A stretch of 64,000 bases of DNA from contig NZ_CP180351.1 in the NCBI RefSeq assembly GCF_048006345.1, positions 3,286,001 to 3,350,000 on the forward strand, written 5' to 3'. Each line of letters starts with the position of its first letter. Position 1 is the first letter of the stretch. The notes beneath the pieces are model-generated. The model had not been told where the DNA came from and did no database searches. It worked only from the letters and a program-made list of their open reading frames with translations. This DNA comes from Marivita sp030148515 (GTDB lineage: Bacteria; Pseudomonadota; Alphaproteobacteria; Rhodobacterales; Rhodobacteraceae). Shown here in pieces: positions 24,958 to 33,440 of the stretch. Position numbers and translations under genes: made by a program.

Positions 24958-25422
24958 CTAGATCGGCAAGGCCGTCGTTTCCTTGATCTCTTCCATAACG
25001 AAACTGGCCGAAATATCCGAGAGCGGAATCCGTGCGATCACGCGCTTGTAGAACGAATCGTAGGCCGGAACGTCCGCCACGCGGACCCGCAACAGGTAAT
25101 CCAGATCCCCTGTCATCCGATAGGCTCCGACCACCTCAGGCATGGTGCGCACCGCCTTGTGAAAGCTGTCCAGCCAATCTGCGTCATGCCGCCCGGCGCG
25201 GATCATCACCATGACTTCCAAGGGACATCCCAGCTTGGCCGGGTTTGCCAGCGCGACACGCCCGGTGATGATTCCGGACTGCTCCATCGCCTTGATCCGC
25301 CGCCAACAGGCATTGCGTGACAGGGCAACCTGATCGGCGATGGTTTCGACACTGAGGCTGGCATCGCGTTGCAGGATGCGCAGGATTGCCTTGTCGAATT
25401 GATCCAGTTCAATCGAGTTCAT
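24958..25422 (-). CDS. Lrp/AsnC family transcriptional regulator
   Basis: This 154-residue regulator has an N-terminal helix-turn-helix (LDQFDKAILRILQRDASLSV then ETIADQVALSRNACWRRIKA) and a C-terminal ligand-binding RAM domain with GAYRMTGDLDYLLRVRVADV. Such proteins sense amino acids and regulate their metabolism or export. The gene may control the downstream DUF6173 gene; the effector is unknown. The length is normal for the family. Confidence 0.9.
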   Translation of the reverse strand: MNSIELDQFDKAILRILQRDASLSVETIADQVALSRNACWRRIKAMEQSGIITGRVALANPAKLGCPLEVMVMIRAGRHDADWLDSFHKAVRTMPEVVGAYRMTGDLDYLLRVRVADVPAYDSFYKRVIARIPLSDISASFVMEEIKETTALPI

Positions 25423-25476
25423 GAGAATTTATCCCAATCCAACCGTGTTTTGACAAGTAACATGTTACGCTGGGGT

Positions 25477-25517
25477 CGTTTCCGTCAACGGAAACGCGCG
25501 ATGCGTCGACGCATCGC
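25477..25517. repeat. Double-hairpin dispersed repeat, copy 1
   Basis: Two adjacent palindromes: CGTTTCCGTCAACGGAAACG (25477-25496) and CGATGCGTCGACGCATCG (25499-25516). The reverse complement of the whole element matches the one at 32111-32151 at 37 of 41 positions without gaps. It lies between rmuC and the Lrp gene. See the findings for the compensatory change. Confidence 0.8.
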
Positions 25518-25566
25518 ATTCGGCGCATCTGTTAACAAACGGTTAAAGGGTCCGAAGCGGTCCCAT

Positions 25567-25584
25567 TGTTTCGCGCGCGAAACA
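25567..25584. repeat. Perfect 18-base palindrome TGTTTC-GCGCGC-GAAACA
   Basis: TGTTTC and GAAACA flank a GCGCGC centre, 19 bases before the rmuC stop region. The arms match those of ParB parS sites, but the 6-base centre does not match the 4-base centre of parS. It may be a hairpin or a protein site; it is unassigned. Confidence 0.5.
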
Positions 25585-25603
25585 TTCCGGCACGGATGCT
25601 GAC

Positions 25604-26770
25604 CTATTCCCCGGGTGGGGTCGCCAGCCGCACCACTGGCACAGGGTCATCCTTGGCCAGTTCCTCGAAATCGAAATTATCAAGCCGCCGCGCCCTGCGC
25701 CCCGCCTTGTCGGCGCTGATCTTGATATCCGCGATGTCCTTCGCCGCCTGCCCGAAATGCCGGTCGAGGTTCTCGACCCGGCTGCCCAGCCGGTCCACAT
25801 CCGCGTAAAGCAGGCCCAGTTCCTTGCGAATGGCACCCGCCTGTTCCTGCATCCGCGCATCCTTAAGGATGGCCCGCATCGTGTTCAGCGTAGCCATGCA
25901 GGTGGTTGGAGACACGATCCACACCCGCGCCGCGAACCCGTCGCGCACCACTTCGGGGAAGTTCGCGTGCAGTTCGGCATAGACCGCCTCGGATGGCAGG
26001 AACATCAGCGCACCATCCGCGGTTTCGCCTTCGATAATGTATTTCTCGGAAATGTCCTTGATGTGCTTTCGCAGCGAAAGCCGAAGCTGCTGCGCGGCGC
26101 GGGTCAGTTGCTCTTGCGTCTCGGCGCGGCGCAGTTGCTCATAGGCCTCCAGCGGGAATTTGCTGTCGATGGCAATTGGCCCCGGCGGGTTCGGCAGGTG
26201 GATCAGACAGTCCGCCCGTTTGCCGTTCGAGAGTGTCGCCTGCAGCGTATAGCTGTCCTTGGGCAGTGCCTTACCCACGATGTCGGTCAACTGGATTTCC
26301 CCGAACGCGCCGCGCGTCTGCTTGTTCGACAGGATGTCCTGCAAGGACAGCACGTCGCCCGACAGCTTGGTGATGTTCTCTTGAGCCTTGTCGATGCTCT
26401 GGAGTCGCTGTTGCAAATCCCCCAGCGATTGCGCCGTGCGCCGGGCGGAGCCGTGCAGGTTCTCGTTCATCTGCTCCTGCACCTGCGCCAAACGCCGCTC
26501 CATCAGTTGCAGCATCGCGGTTTGGCTTTGCGCCTGTGCTTCGCTCACATGATGCAGACCACCCGACAGCCGTTCCTGCCCATCGCTCAGGCTTTGCACG
26601 CGCTGGCCGACTTGGGCCAGCTGGTAGACTAACGGCTCAGACAGTTTCGCAGCGCGACGAGCGGACAGGAGCGACATGATGAGCAGCACAAAAACCAGCC
26701 CACCCAAGCCAAGAGCCAGAAGGACGACCGGATCGCTCAGGTCGAGGACAAGATCACCGATCTGGATCAT
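25604..26770 (-). CDS. rmuC: DNA recombination protein RmuC homologue
   Basis: This 388-residue protein has an N-terminal membrane helix (about 16-38), a long coiled coil (about 50-135) and the RmuC domain, with RGAFGEIQLTDIVGKALPKDS, IDSKFPLEAYEQL, DGALMFLPSEAVYAEL and RVWIVSPTTCMATLNTMRAI. RmuC limits DNA inversions and is thought to be nuclease-related. The ATG overlaps the mutL stop by 4 bases, so it is coupled to DNA mismatch repair. The family role is only partly understood. Confidence 0.92.
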   Translation of the reverse strand: MIQIGDLVLDLSDPVVLLALGLGGLVFVLLIMSLLSARRAAKLSEPLVYQLAQVGQRVQSLSDGQERLSGGLHHVSEAQAQSQTAMLQLMERRLAQVQEQMNENLHGSARRTAQSLGDLQQRLQSIDKAQENITKLSGDVLSLQDILSNKQTRGAFGEIQLTDIVGKALPKDSYTLQATLSNGKRADCLIHLPNPPGPIAIDSKFPLEAYEQLRRAETQEQLTRAAQQLRLSLRKHIKDISEKYIIEGETADGALMFLPSEAVYAELHANFPEVVRDGFAARVWIVSPTTCMATLNTMRAILKDARMQEQAGAIRKELGLLYADVDRLGSRVENLDRHFGQAAKDIADIKISADKAGRRARRLDNFDFEELAKDDPVPVVRLATPPGE

Positions 26771-28611
26771 GTGCGGCCAAACAGTCTTTCAATGTCGCTG
26801 AGTTTCAGTTCGACATAGGTGGGTCGGCCATGGTTGCACTGGCCGGAATAGGGCGTTGCTTCCATTTCTCTTAACAAAGCGTTCATCTCTTCCGCCCGCA
26901 TCTGACGGCCCGACCGGATGGAGCCATGGCACGCCACCCGGCTCAGGATCGCCTCGATCCGGTCCTGCACCGCGCGCGCTTCGCCTTGGTCATCAAGTTC
27001 GTCAAGGATGTCGCGCAGCAGGGCATCGGAATTGACCTCTCCCAAAATGGCAGGGGTTTCGCGCACCACGACAGCCCCGTTGCCGAAGGGTTCGATGGTA
27101 AGGCCCATACGGGTCAGATCGTCTGCGATTTCGAGCAAGCGGGCGCTGTCACCTTCGCTCATCTCGACCACATCCGGAATCAGCAGCGCCTGGGCCGGTA
27201 CGGAATTTTGCGCCATCTGGGCTTTGAGTTTCTCATAGACCAGACGCTCATGCGCGGCATGTTGATCGACGATGACGATGCCATCTTCGGTCTGGGCGAT
27301 GATGTAGTTCTCGTGCACCTGGCCCCGCGCGGCGCCGAGCGGTCGGTGTTCGCGTGGGGTGTCGGCGATCTCTTCCGAGTCCTCCTCAACCTCGACCACG
27401 CGCCCGGAATAGCTGGATTGCATATCCGCAAAACCGGGCGATTGCATCGCATAGGCCGTCTGTTTCGCCGCGAAACTCGGGCGGTCCATCTGGTAGATGC
27501 GTGGTTGCCCTTGCGGGGCCTCGGGTCGCATCGCGCCAAGCGTTGCACCGGCAACCGTAGTCGACGCGCGGTGCCCTGCCTCGGCCAAGGCGTGGCGCAG
27601 GGCGGACACGATCATGCCCCTGACCAGACCGGGGTCACGGAACCGCACTTCGGATTTCGCCGGATGCACGTTCACATCCACCTTGTGCGGGTCGCAGTCG
27701 ATGAAGAGCGCCACAGCCGGATGACGGTCGCGGCTGAGGAAATCGGCATAGGCCCCGCGCAATGCGCCAATCAGAAGTTTGTCTCGCACAGGGCGTCCGT
27801 TGACGAACAGGAACTGCGCCACCGCAGCACCGCGCGAATAGGTGGGCAGACCTGCCAGTCCAGTGAGTCGCACACCTTCACGATCCGCGTCGATTGCAAC
27901 GGCGTTGTCGGTGAACTCGCGGCCCATCACTTGGGTCAACCGCCCTCGCAATGCGTCGAACAGATCGCCCGTCACCGCATCGGCGCGGAAGGTCACGCGG
28001 CCTTCGCCGCCGCCGGACACATCGCGCAGGGTAAAGCTGACCGAAGGTTCCGCCATCGCGAGGCGCTTTAGGACATCGGAAATCGATTGCATCTCGGCCC
28101 GGTCCGAGCGGAGGAATTTCAGCCGCGCGGGTGTGGCGAAGAAGAGGTTGCGCAATGTGACAACGGTACCGCGCGACAGAGCGGCGGGTTTGATCGGGTC
28201 GGACTTGCCGCCCGTGACCGACAGTTCAGCCGCATCATGGCCGTCGGCCCGGCTGGTCAGGGTCAGGCGACCAACAGACCCAAGTGATGCCAGCGCTTCG
28301 CCGCGAAACCCGAAGCTGTGGATATTCAGCAAATCCGAGCCGTCGATCTTGGAGGTGGCGTGGCGCGCAATCGCCAACGGCAGTTCATCGGGAGGAATAC
28401 CGCAGCCGTCATCGGTGACACGGATCAAAGTCTTGCCACCGTCAGCGATGGCGACGTCGATACGCGTCGCCCCGGCATCAATGGCGTTTTCCACCAGTTC
28501 CTTGACCGCTGATGCCGGACGCTCAACCACCTCACCCGCAGCAATGCGGTTGATCGCACTTTCCTCAAGCAGTTGAATTGAGGCGCGTATATTGGGTGCG
28601 TGTGAGTTCAT
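26767..28611 (-). CDS. mutL: DNA mismatch repair protein MutL
   Basis: This 614-residue protein couples mismatch recognition by MutS to repair. The GHKL ATPase motifs are present: ELVENAIDAGAT, DDGCGI and FGFRGEALASL. The C-terminal domain has the endonuclease motif DQHAAHERLVYE (from D449), ACHGSIRSGRQM and CNHGRPTYVEL, so it is the nicking type of MutL found in bacteria without MutH. No frameshift was seen. A small membrane-protein gene lies 59 bases upstream. Confidence 0.96.
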   Translation of the reverse strand: MNSHAPNIRASIQLLEESAINRIAAGEVVERPASAVKELVENAIDAGATRIDVAIADGGKTLIRVTDDGCGIPPDELPLAIARHATSKIDGSDLLNIHSFGFRGEALASLGSVGRLTLTSRADGHDAAELSVTGGKSDPIKPAALSRGTVVTLRNLFFATPARLKFLRSDRAEMQSISDVLKRLAMAEPSVSFTLRDVSGGGEGRVTFRADAVTGDLFDALRGRLTQVMGREFTDNAVAIDADREGVRLTGLAGLPTYSRGAAVAQFLFVNGRPVRDKLLIGALRGAYADFLSRDRHPAVALFIDCDPHKVDVNVHPAKSEVRFRDPGLVRGMIVSALRHALAEAGHRASTTVAGATLGAMRPEAPQGQPRIYQMDRPSFAAKQTAYAMQSPGFADMQSSYSGRVVEVEEDSEEIADTPREHRPLGAARGQVHENYIIAQTEDGIVIVDQHAAHERLVYEKLKAQMAQNSVPAQALLIPDVVEMSEGDSARLLEIADDLTRMGLTIEPFGNGAVVVRETPAILGEVNSDALLRDILDELDDQGEARAVQDRIEAILSRVACHGSIRSGRQMRAEEMNALLREMEATPYSGQCNHGRPTYVELKLSDIERLFGRT

Positions 28612-28670
28612 GCCACGAGATGTAGCATGCAGCGCGCGATTCTTCTATGGGGTTTTGGGATGCTTTTCCG

Positions 28671-28832
28671 TCAGAAAAACTTGAACAGAATACCCATCGC
28701 GCTGACGTAGGCAGCCATCAAGACCCAGAAGCGATACTTCATGTTCTGGTTGATTTCAGAGGTTTCAGCGACAAGCTTCGCGATTTCCGCGCGCATCTTG
28801 TCGTCGGCAATGGATTGTTCTTGCAGTGTCAT
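28671..28832 (-). CDS. Small single-pass membrane protein, function unknown
   Basis: This 53-residue protein reads MTLQEQSIADDKMRAEIAKL, then VAETSEINQNMKYRFWVLMA and AYVSAMGILFKFF. The first 30 residues form a charged helix and the last 20 one membrane helix. It recalls holin-like or coiled-coil anchored small proteins but no family is recognised. A weak GGGA site precedes the ATG. It lies upstream of mutL on the same strand. The coding pattern is clean. Confidence 0.6.
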   Translation of the reverse strand: MTLQEQSIADDKMRAEIAKLVAETSEINQNMKYRFWVLMAAYVSAMGILFKFF

Positions 28833-28933
28833 TGAAGCGTCCCGAACAGAAATACACGCCTAGTCTAAATATAGGTGGTTAACAGAACCCTGTCGAGATT
28901 GACCCCGCCCGTCTGCATGGTAACACGGCACAT

Positions 28934-29860
28934 ATGCCGGACATCTTCCTTCAGACCCTGCCGTTTTTCGCCTTGATCGCCGTAGGTTACGGCGCGGGCA
29001 AGACCGGGTTCTTCACCGAGGAAGCGACCGCCTATCTGACCAAGTTCGTGTTTTACTTTGCCCTGTCCGCGATGATCTTTCGCTTTTCGGCGAACCTGTC
29101 TCTGGCCGAGATTTTCGACTGGCGGATCGCGGCGGGGTATCTCTGGGGCACCGCTTTTGTTTACGGTGTTGGCATGGCGGTCGCTTTCCTGCGCGGCATG
29201 AACACCGAAACAGCGGCGTTCGAAGGTCAGGTCGCCGCGATTGGAAACACCGGGTTTCTGGGTGTGCCGATGCTGGCGCTCTTGATGGGGCAAGAGGCGG
29301 TTGGGCCGATCCTTCTTGTTCTGACCATCGACCTTGTGGTGTTTTCTTCGCTGATCGTCATCCTTGTGGTGGGATCGCGCGAAGGGCGCATGTCGATGCG
29401 CATCTTCAAGACGGTGGGTCTGGGGCTGCTGAAAAACCCGATGATCGTGTCGATCGTGGCGGGGTTCATGGTGTCTGCCACCGGCGCGCCGATTCCCCAG
29501 CCGGTCAATCAATTCCTGTCCATCCTTGGGGCTGCCGCGACACCCGGCGCGTTGTTCGCCATCGGAGCATCCTTGGCCAGCAAATCGGCTGAGCGGCTGA
29601 ACATCGCGGGATGGTTGAGTTGCTGCAAACTGATCATACACCCGGCGGCTGTGGCGCTTGGCGTTTACGTGCTGTTTCCGGCTGACCCCTACAAGGCGGG
29701 TGTGGTGGTGGCCGCCGCGTCCTTGCCAGTGGCGGGCAACGTGTTCATCTTGGCCCAGCATTACAAGGTGGCGCCGCAACGGGTGTCTGCCGCTATCCTG
29801 ATCTCGACCACGGTCAGCATCGTGACCGTGTCCTACGTGATCAGTCAGGTTCTTGTTTAG
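28934..29860 (+). CDS. AEC (auxin efflux carrier) family transporter
   Basis: This 308-residue inner-membrane protein has about ten hydrophobic segments in two inverted halves. Segments FALIAVGYGAGKTGFFTEEA near the start and NTGFLGVPMLALLMG in the middle match AEC carriers, which move malonate, malate or similar acids. The substrate is not known. The first codon is ATG at 28934. fghA follows 13 bases later, so the two may be co-transcribed. Confidence 0.87.
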   Translation: MPDIFLQTLPFFALIAVGYGAGKTGFFTEEATAYLTKFVFYFALSAMIFRFSANLSLAEIFDWRIAAGYLWGTAFVYGVGMAVAFLRGMNTETAAFEGQVAAIGNTGFLGVPMLALLMGQEAVGPILLVLTIDLVVFSSLIVILVVGSREGRMSMRIFKTVGLGLLKNPMIVSIVAGFMVSATGAPIPQPVNQFLSILGAAATPGALFAIGASLASKSAERLNIAGWLSCCKLIIHPAAVALGVYVLFPADPYKAGVVVAAASLPVAGNVFILAQHYKVAPQRVSAAILISTTVSIVTVSYVISQVLV

Positions 29861-29873
29861 GAGAGGAAGCGCC

Positions 29874-30704
29874 ATGCAAACCGTATCGGAGAACACCTGT
29901 TTCGGAGGGGTACAGGGCGTCTATTCCCACGCGTCGGACGTCTGTGGCTGCGACATGACCTTCGGGCTCTATCTGCCGCCGCAAGCCAAGAACGGGCCGG
30001 TGCCGGTTCTGTGGTACCTGTCGGGGCTGACCTGCACGCATGAGAACGCGATGACCAAGGCGGCGGCACAAGGTTTTGCCGCTGACGCCGGCATGGCGGT
30101 GGTGTTCCCGGACACGTCCCCGCGTGGAGACGCGGTGGCGGATGACGACGCCTATGACCTGGGCAAGGGCGCGGGGTTCTATGTGAACGCGACGCAAGAC
30201 CCTTGGGTGCCGCATTTCCGCATGTGGGATTACGTGGCCGAGGAGTTGCCTGCGCTGTTGAGCCAGGAGTTTGCCGTTAATCTGGATCGGCAGGCGATCA
30301 CCGGGCATTCGATGGGCGGTCATGGCGCGCTGACGATTGCGATGGCGCATCCGGGGCGGTTTGCCTCGGTGTCGGCCTTTGCGCCCATTGCCAATCCGAG
30401 CCAGAGCGATTGGGGCCGCAAGCAGCTGGGTGCTTATCTGGGGGCGGATGAAAGCACTTGGGGCAAGCATGATGCGACGGTGCAGATGCAGGCGGTCGGG
30501 TTTGATGGACCGGTGCTGGTGGATCAGGGTGCGTCTGATCAGTTCCTCGACCTGCTCAAGCCAGAGGCATTGAGCCACGCGATGGCCGCACGGCGTCAGG
30601 ACGGCGTGTTCCGGATGCAGAAGGGCTACGACCATTCGTATTTCTTTGTCTCGACCTTCATTCCCGATCACATCGCGTTCCACGCTGACGCGCTGGGGCT
30701 GTGA
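29874..30704 (+). CDS. fghA: S-formylglutathione hydrolase
   Basis: This 276-residue enzyme completes glutathione-dependent formaldehyde detoxification by hydrolysing S-formylglutathione. The nucleophile S146 lies in GHSMGGHGA. LVDQGASDQFL and YDHSYFFVSTF supply the acid and histidine. WYLSGLTCTHENAM is the family oxyanion loop. AGGAGAGG lies before the ATG. The next gene starts with GTG overlapping its stop. The formaldehyde dehydrogenase partner (adhI/flhA-type) is not in this window. Confidence 0.95.
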   Translation: MQTVSENTCFGGVQGVYSHASDVCGCDMTFGLYLPPQAKNGPVPVLWYLSGLTCTHENAMTKAAAQGFAADAGMAVVFPDTSPRGDAVADDDAYDLGKGAGFYVNATQDPWVPHFRMWDYVAEELPALLSQEFAVNLDRQAITGHSMGGHGALTIAMAHPGRFASVSAFAPIANPSQSDWGRKQLGAYLGADESTWGKHDATVQMQAVGFDGPVLVDQGASDQFLDLLKPEALSHAMAARRQDGVFRMQKGYDHSYFFVSTFIPDHIAFHADALGL

Positions 30705-31162
30705 CGCGGGTTTTCGTCGATGCGGACGCCTGTCCGGTGAAGGCCGAGGCAGAGCGGGTTGCGACGCGACACAAGGCGCAGATGTATCTGGTGTCAAACG
30801 GCGGGCTGCGAATGTCCGAGAACCCGTTTGTCGAGGTGGTCGTGGTGCCCGACGGACCGGACGTGGCCGATATGTGGATCGCGGAGCGGGCCGGACCCGG
30901 CGATGTCGTGATCACCGGGGACATTGCGCTGGCGGCGCGCTGTGTCGAGAATGGCGCGCGGGTGCTCAAGCACACTGGCGAGCGGTTGGATGCCCGCAAT
31001 ATCGGGCAAGTGCTGGCGACGCGCGACCTGATGGCGGATCTGCGTGCCGCCGATCCCTTCCGGCAAGGCGGTGGCAAACCGTTTTCCAAGGCGGATCGGT
31101 CGCGGTTTCTGGATGCGCTGGAGCGCGAGATGCGGGCGGCGGCGCAGGATGTGCCGCGCTAG
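30701..31162 (+). CDS. YaiI/YqxD family (DUF188) protein
   Basis: This 153-residue protein has the family start VFVDADACPVKAEAERVA and the conserved SNGGLRMS and VVVVPDGPDVADMWI followed by GDVVITGDIALAARCVENGA. The fold is PIN-like, but the biochemical role is not established. It starts with GTG overlapping the fghA stop by 4 bases. No specific link to formaldehyde metabolism is known. Confidence 0.88.
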   Translation: MTRVFVDADACPVKAEAERVATRHKAQMYLVSNGGLRMSENPFVEVVVVPDGPDVADMWIAERAGPGDVVITGDIALAARCVENGARVLKHTGERLDARNIGQVLATRDLMADLRAADPFRQGGGKPFSKADRSRFLDALEREMRAAAQDVPR

Positions 31163-31183
31163 GATTTGAGGGGAGAAGCCGCG

Positions 31184-32101
31184 ATGACAACACCCGAGAT
31201 CATTCCCTTTGCAGAAGGTGAGGCGCAGCTGGACTGGATCGGCCTGACCGATGCGATGGCTGCGGGGCATGACCTGCCCAAAGCCGAGATTGCTGACAGT
31301 TTTCTCTATCGCGGGGGAGACACGCTCCTGAACCGGGCGGCGTGGATCGACGGGATGGGGCTTGCCGTGAAATCGGCGACGATCTTTCCGGGCAATGCCG
31401 GTCTTGGCAAACCTGCGGTGAATGGTGGGGTGTCGGTCTATTCCGATGTCGACGGCACTCTGGAAGCGATTGTCGATTTTCACCTCGTGACCAAGTGGAA
31501 AACCGCAGGCGACAGTCTTCTTGCGGCGCGCCGGCTGGCTCGGGCAGACAGTGCCGTTATCCTGATCGTCGGGGCGGGCACAGTCGCGCGGTCCTTGGTC
31601 GAGGCTTATTCGGCGGCCTTTCCGGAGGCGCGGTTCATGATCTGGAACCGGACGGGTGCGAAGGCGCAGGAGTTGGCGGAACAGTTCGCGCATGCGACGG
31701 CGGTGGACAACTTGGCTGATGCCGTGGGGCGGGCCGATATCGTCAGTTGTGCCACCATGTCGACCGCGCCTGTCTTGCGGGGGGATTGGCTGCGGCCCGG
31801 TGCCCATGTGGACCTGATCGGCGCATATAGGCCCGACATGAGAGAGGCGGATGACGCTGTACTGGCGCAGGGGCGGCTGTTCGTGGATTCGCGGGATACA
31901 ACTGTCGGGCATATCGGGGAGATCAAGGATCCTATTGCGCGGGGGGTCATCCGCGAGGGTGACATCGTCGCGGATTACTATGATCTGGGTGCGTTCGAAC
32001 GACGGTCAGACGATGAGATCACGGTGTTCAAGAATGGCGGCGGGGCGCATCTGGACCTGATGGTCAGCCGCTACATTCTGGACCGCTGGCGAAATCGGTA
32101 G
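31184..32101 (+). CDS. Ornithine cyclodeaminase/mu-crystallin family protein
   Basis: This 305-residue NAD-dependent protein has the Rossmann motif ILIVGAGTVARSLVEAYSAA and the substrate-side segments AVKSATIFPGNAGLGKPAVN and DVDGTLEAIVDFHLVTKWKT. True ornithine cyclodeaminases convert ornithine to proline, but many relatives reduce imino acids or other ketimines. The substrate is not known. GAGGGGAG precedes the ATG at 31184. It is followed by repeat copy 2 and the convergent MFS gene. Confidence 0.88.
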   Translation: MTTPEIIPFAEGEAQLDWIGLTDAMAAGHDLPKAEIADSFLYRGGDTLLNRAAWIDGMGLAVKSATIFPGNAGLGKPAVNGGVSVYSDVDGTLEAIVDFHLVTKWKTAGDSLLAARRLARADSAVILIVGAGTVARSLVEAYSAAFPEARFMIWNRTGAKAQELAEQFAHATAVDNLADAVGRADIVSCATMSTAPVLRGDWLRPGAHVDLIGAYRPDMREADDAVLAQGRLFVDSRDTTVGHIGEIKDPIARGVIREGDIVADYYDLGAFERRSDDEITVFKNGGGAHLDLMVSRYILDRWRNR

Positions 32102-32110
32102 GGCCGGGGG

Positions 32111-32151
32111 ACGATGCGTCGGCGCATCGCGCGTTTCGGTTGACCGAAACG
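32111..32151. repeat. Double-hairpin dispersed repeat, copy 2
   Basis: CGATGCGTCGGCGCATCG (32112-32129) is followed by CGTTTCGGTTGACCGAAACG (32132-32151). It matches the reverse complement of copy 1 (25477-25517) at 37 of 41 positions without gaps. It sits between the two converging stops of the cyclodeaminase and MFS genes, a place suited to a terminator or RNA-stabilising structure. Confidence 0.8.
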
Positions 32152-32159
32152 CGCCCCTG

Positions 32160-33404
32160 TCAGGCGGCGAGCGGGACGGGTTGGCGTTTCTCGCGGATCG
32201 GCAGATGGACCAGAGCGCTAAAGGCTCCGACGCCGACACCGATCCACCAGACCAGCGTGTAGTCGCCGTGAAGGTCATACATCCGGCCCCCAAGCCACAC
32301 ACCGATGAAGCTGCCCAATTGGTGACTGAAGAACACGATGCCATAAAGCGTGCCCATGTAGCGAAGCCCGTAGATATGCGCGATCAGCCCCGACGTGAGC
32401 GGCACTGTTGCGAGCCAAAGACTGCCCATCGCCGCCGAGAACAGGAGCACAGATGCCGGTGTGATCGGGAACATGATGAAGAGCGCCGCAATGATCGTGC
32501 GGCCTGTGTAGATTCCTGCAAGCAGGTATTTCTTGGTAAAGCGTTTGCCGGCCCAGCCTGCGGTCAGGGTGCCGACGATATTCATGATCCCGATGAGCGA
32601 AATCGATATCGCGCCCAGCGCCGAGGTGGTGGTGATCCCGATCGAGTGGAGCATGCCGCCCGGTTGGATCGGCCCGCAAAGTTCGGTCACGAAGGCGGGG
32701 AAATGCGCGGTGATGAAGGCCAGCTGATATCCGCAGCTGAAGAAGCCCAGGAAGATCAGCGTGTAGGACGGGTCGCGGAAGGCACGGACAAGGATCGTGC
32801 CCATGCTTTCCTCAAGTTCGGCCTTGGTTGCTGGTGGCGTGGGCGAGCGCATAAAGGGCAATACAAGCAACATTGCAAGGATGAACGCGGCGAAGCAGAG
32901 GAACACCGTTTGCCAGCTTAGGAAGGTCAGCAACCATTCCGCGAGCGGCGCGCCGAAAACCTGCCCGGCGCTGCCTGCAGCGGTGACGATAGCAAGGCTC
33001 ATGGAGCGGTTTTCATCGGAACTGGCGCGGCCCACAACGGCAAGGATGACGCCTAAGCCAGTGCCTGCAACGCCAAACCCAACGAGGATCTCGTAGAATT
33101 GGTGCGCGGTCGGTGTGACGGCAAAGGACGACAACACCAGACCCGCGGCATAGGTGAGTGCCCCCAGCATGATCGCCTTCCGGTCGCCGATCTTTTCGGC
33201 CAGCGCCCCAAAGAGCGGCTGCCCGATGCCCCATGCGAGGTTCTGGATCGCCAGCGCGAGCGAGAACTCGGCACGCAGCCAGCCGAATTCCTCGGCAATC
33301 GGGATCTGGAACACGCCGAAACTGGCGCGGATCGCGAAGGACACAAGGATGATGATGCACCCGCCGATGAGCACGGGGGTGAAAATGGAGGCGCGGGGTT
33401 GCAT
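32160..33404 (-). CDS. MFS transporter
   Basis: This 414-residue inner-membrane protein has twelve hydrophobic segments. The MFS signature lies after helix 2 (GALAEKIGDRKAIMLGALTY) and the helix pattern continues to the C-terminus. It resembles oxalate/formate- or monocarboxylate-like MFS carriers in its N-terminal region (FGVFQIPIAEEFGWLRAEFS), but the substrate is not assignable. It converges on the cyclodeaminase gene with the palindromic repeat between. Confidence 0.85.
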   Translation of the reverse strand: MQPRASIFTPVLIGGCIIILVSFAIRASFGVFQIPIAEEFGWLRAEFSLALAIQNLAWGIGQPLFGALAEKIGDRKAIMLGALTYAAGLVLSSFAVTPTAHQFYEILVGFGVAGTGLGVILAVVGRASSDENRSMSLAIVTAAGSAGQVFGAPLAEWLLTFLSWQTVFLCFAAFILAMLLVLPFMRSPTPPATKAELEESMGTILVRAFRDPSYTLIFLGFFSCGYQLAFITAHFPAFVTELCGPIQPGGMLHSIGITTTSALGAISISLIGIMNIVGTLTAGWAGKRFTKKYLLAGIYTGRTIIAALFIMFPITPASVLLFSAAMGSLWLATVPLTSGLIAHIYGLRYMGTLYGIVFFSHQLGSFIGVWLGGRMYDLHGDYTLVWWIGVGVGAFSALVHLPIREKRQPVPLAA

Positions 33405-33440
33405 AAGAGTGCTCCGAAACTGGCGCGATTAGACGCCTTT

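Noticed and set aside
25567..25584. ParB parS site
   Set aside because: The arms match but the centre is two bases longer than canonical parS, and no parAB genes are near.
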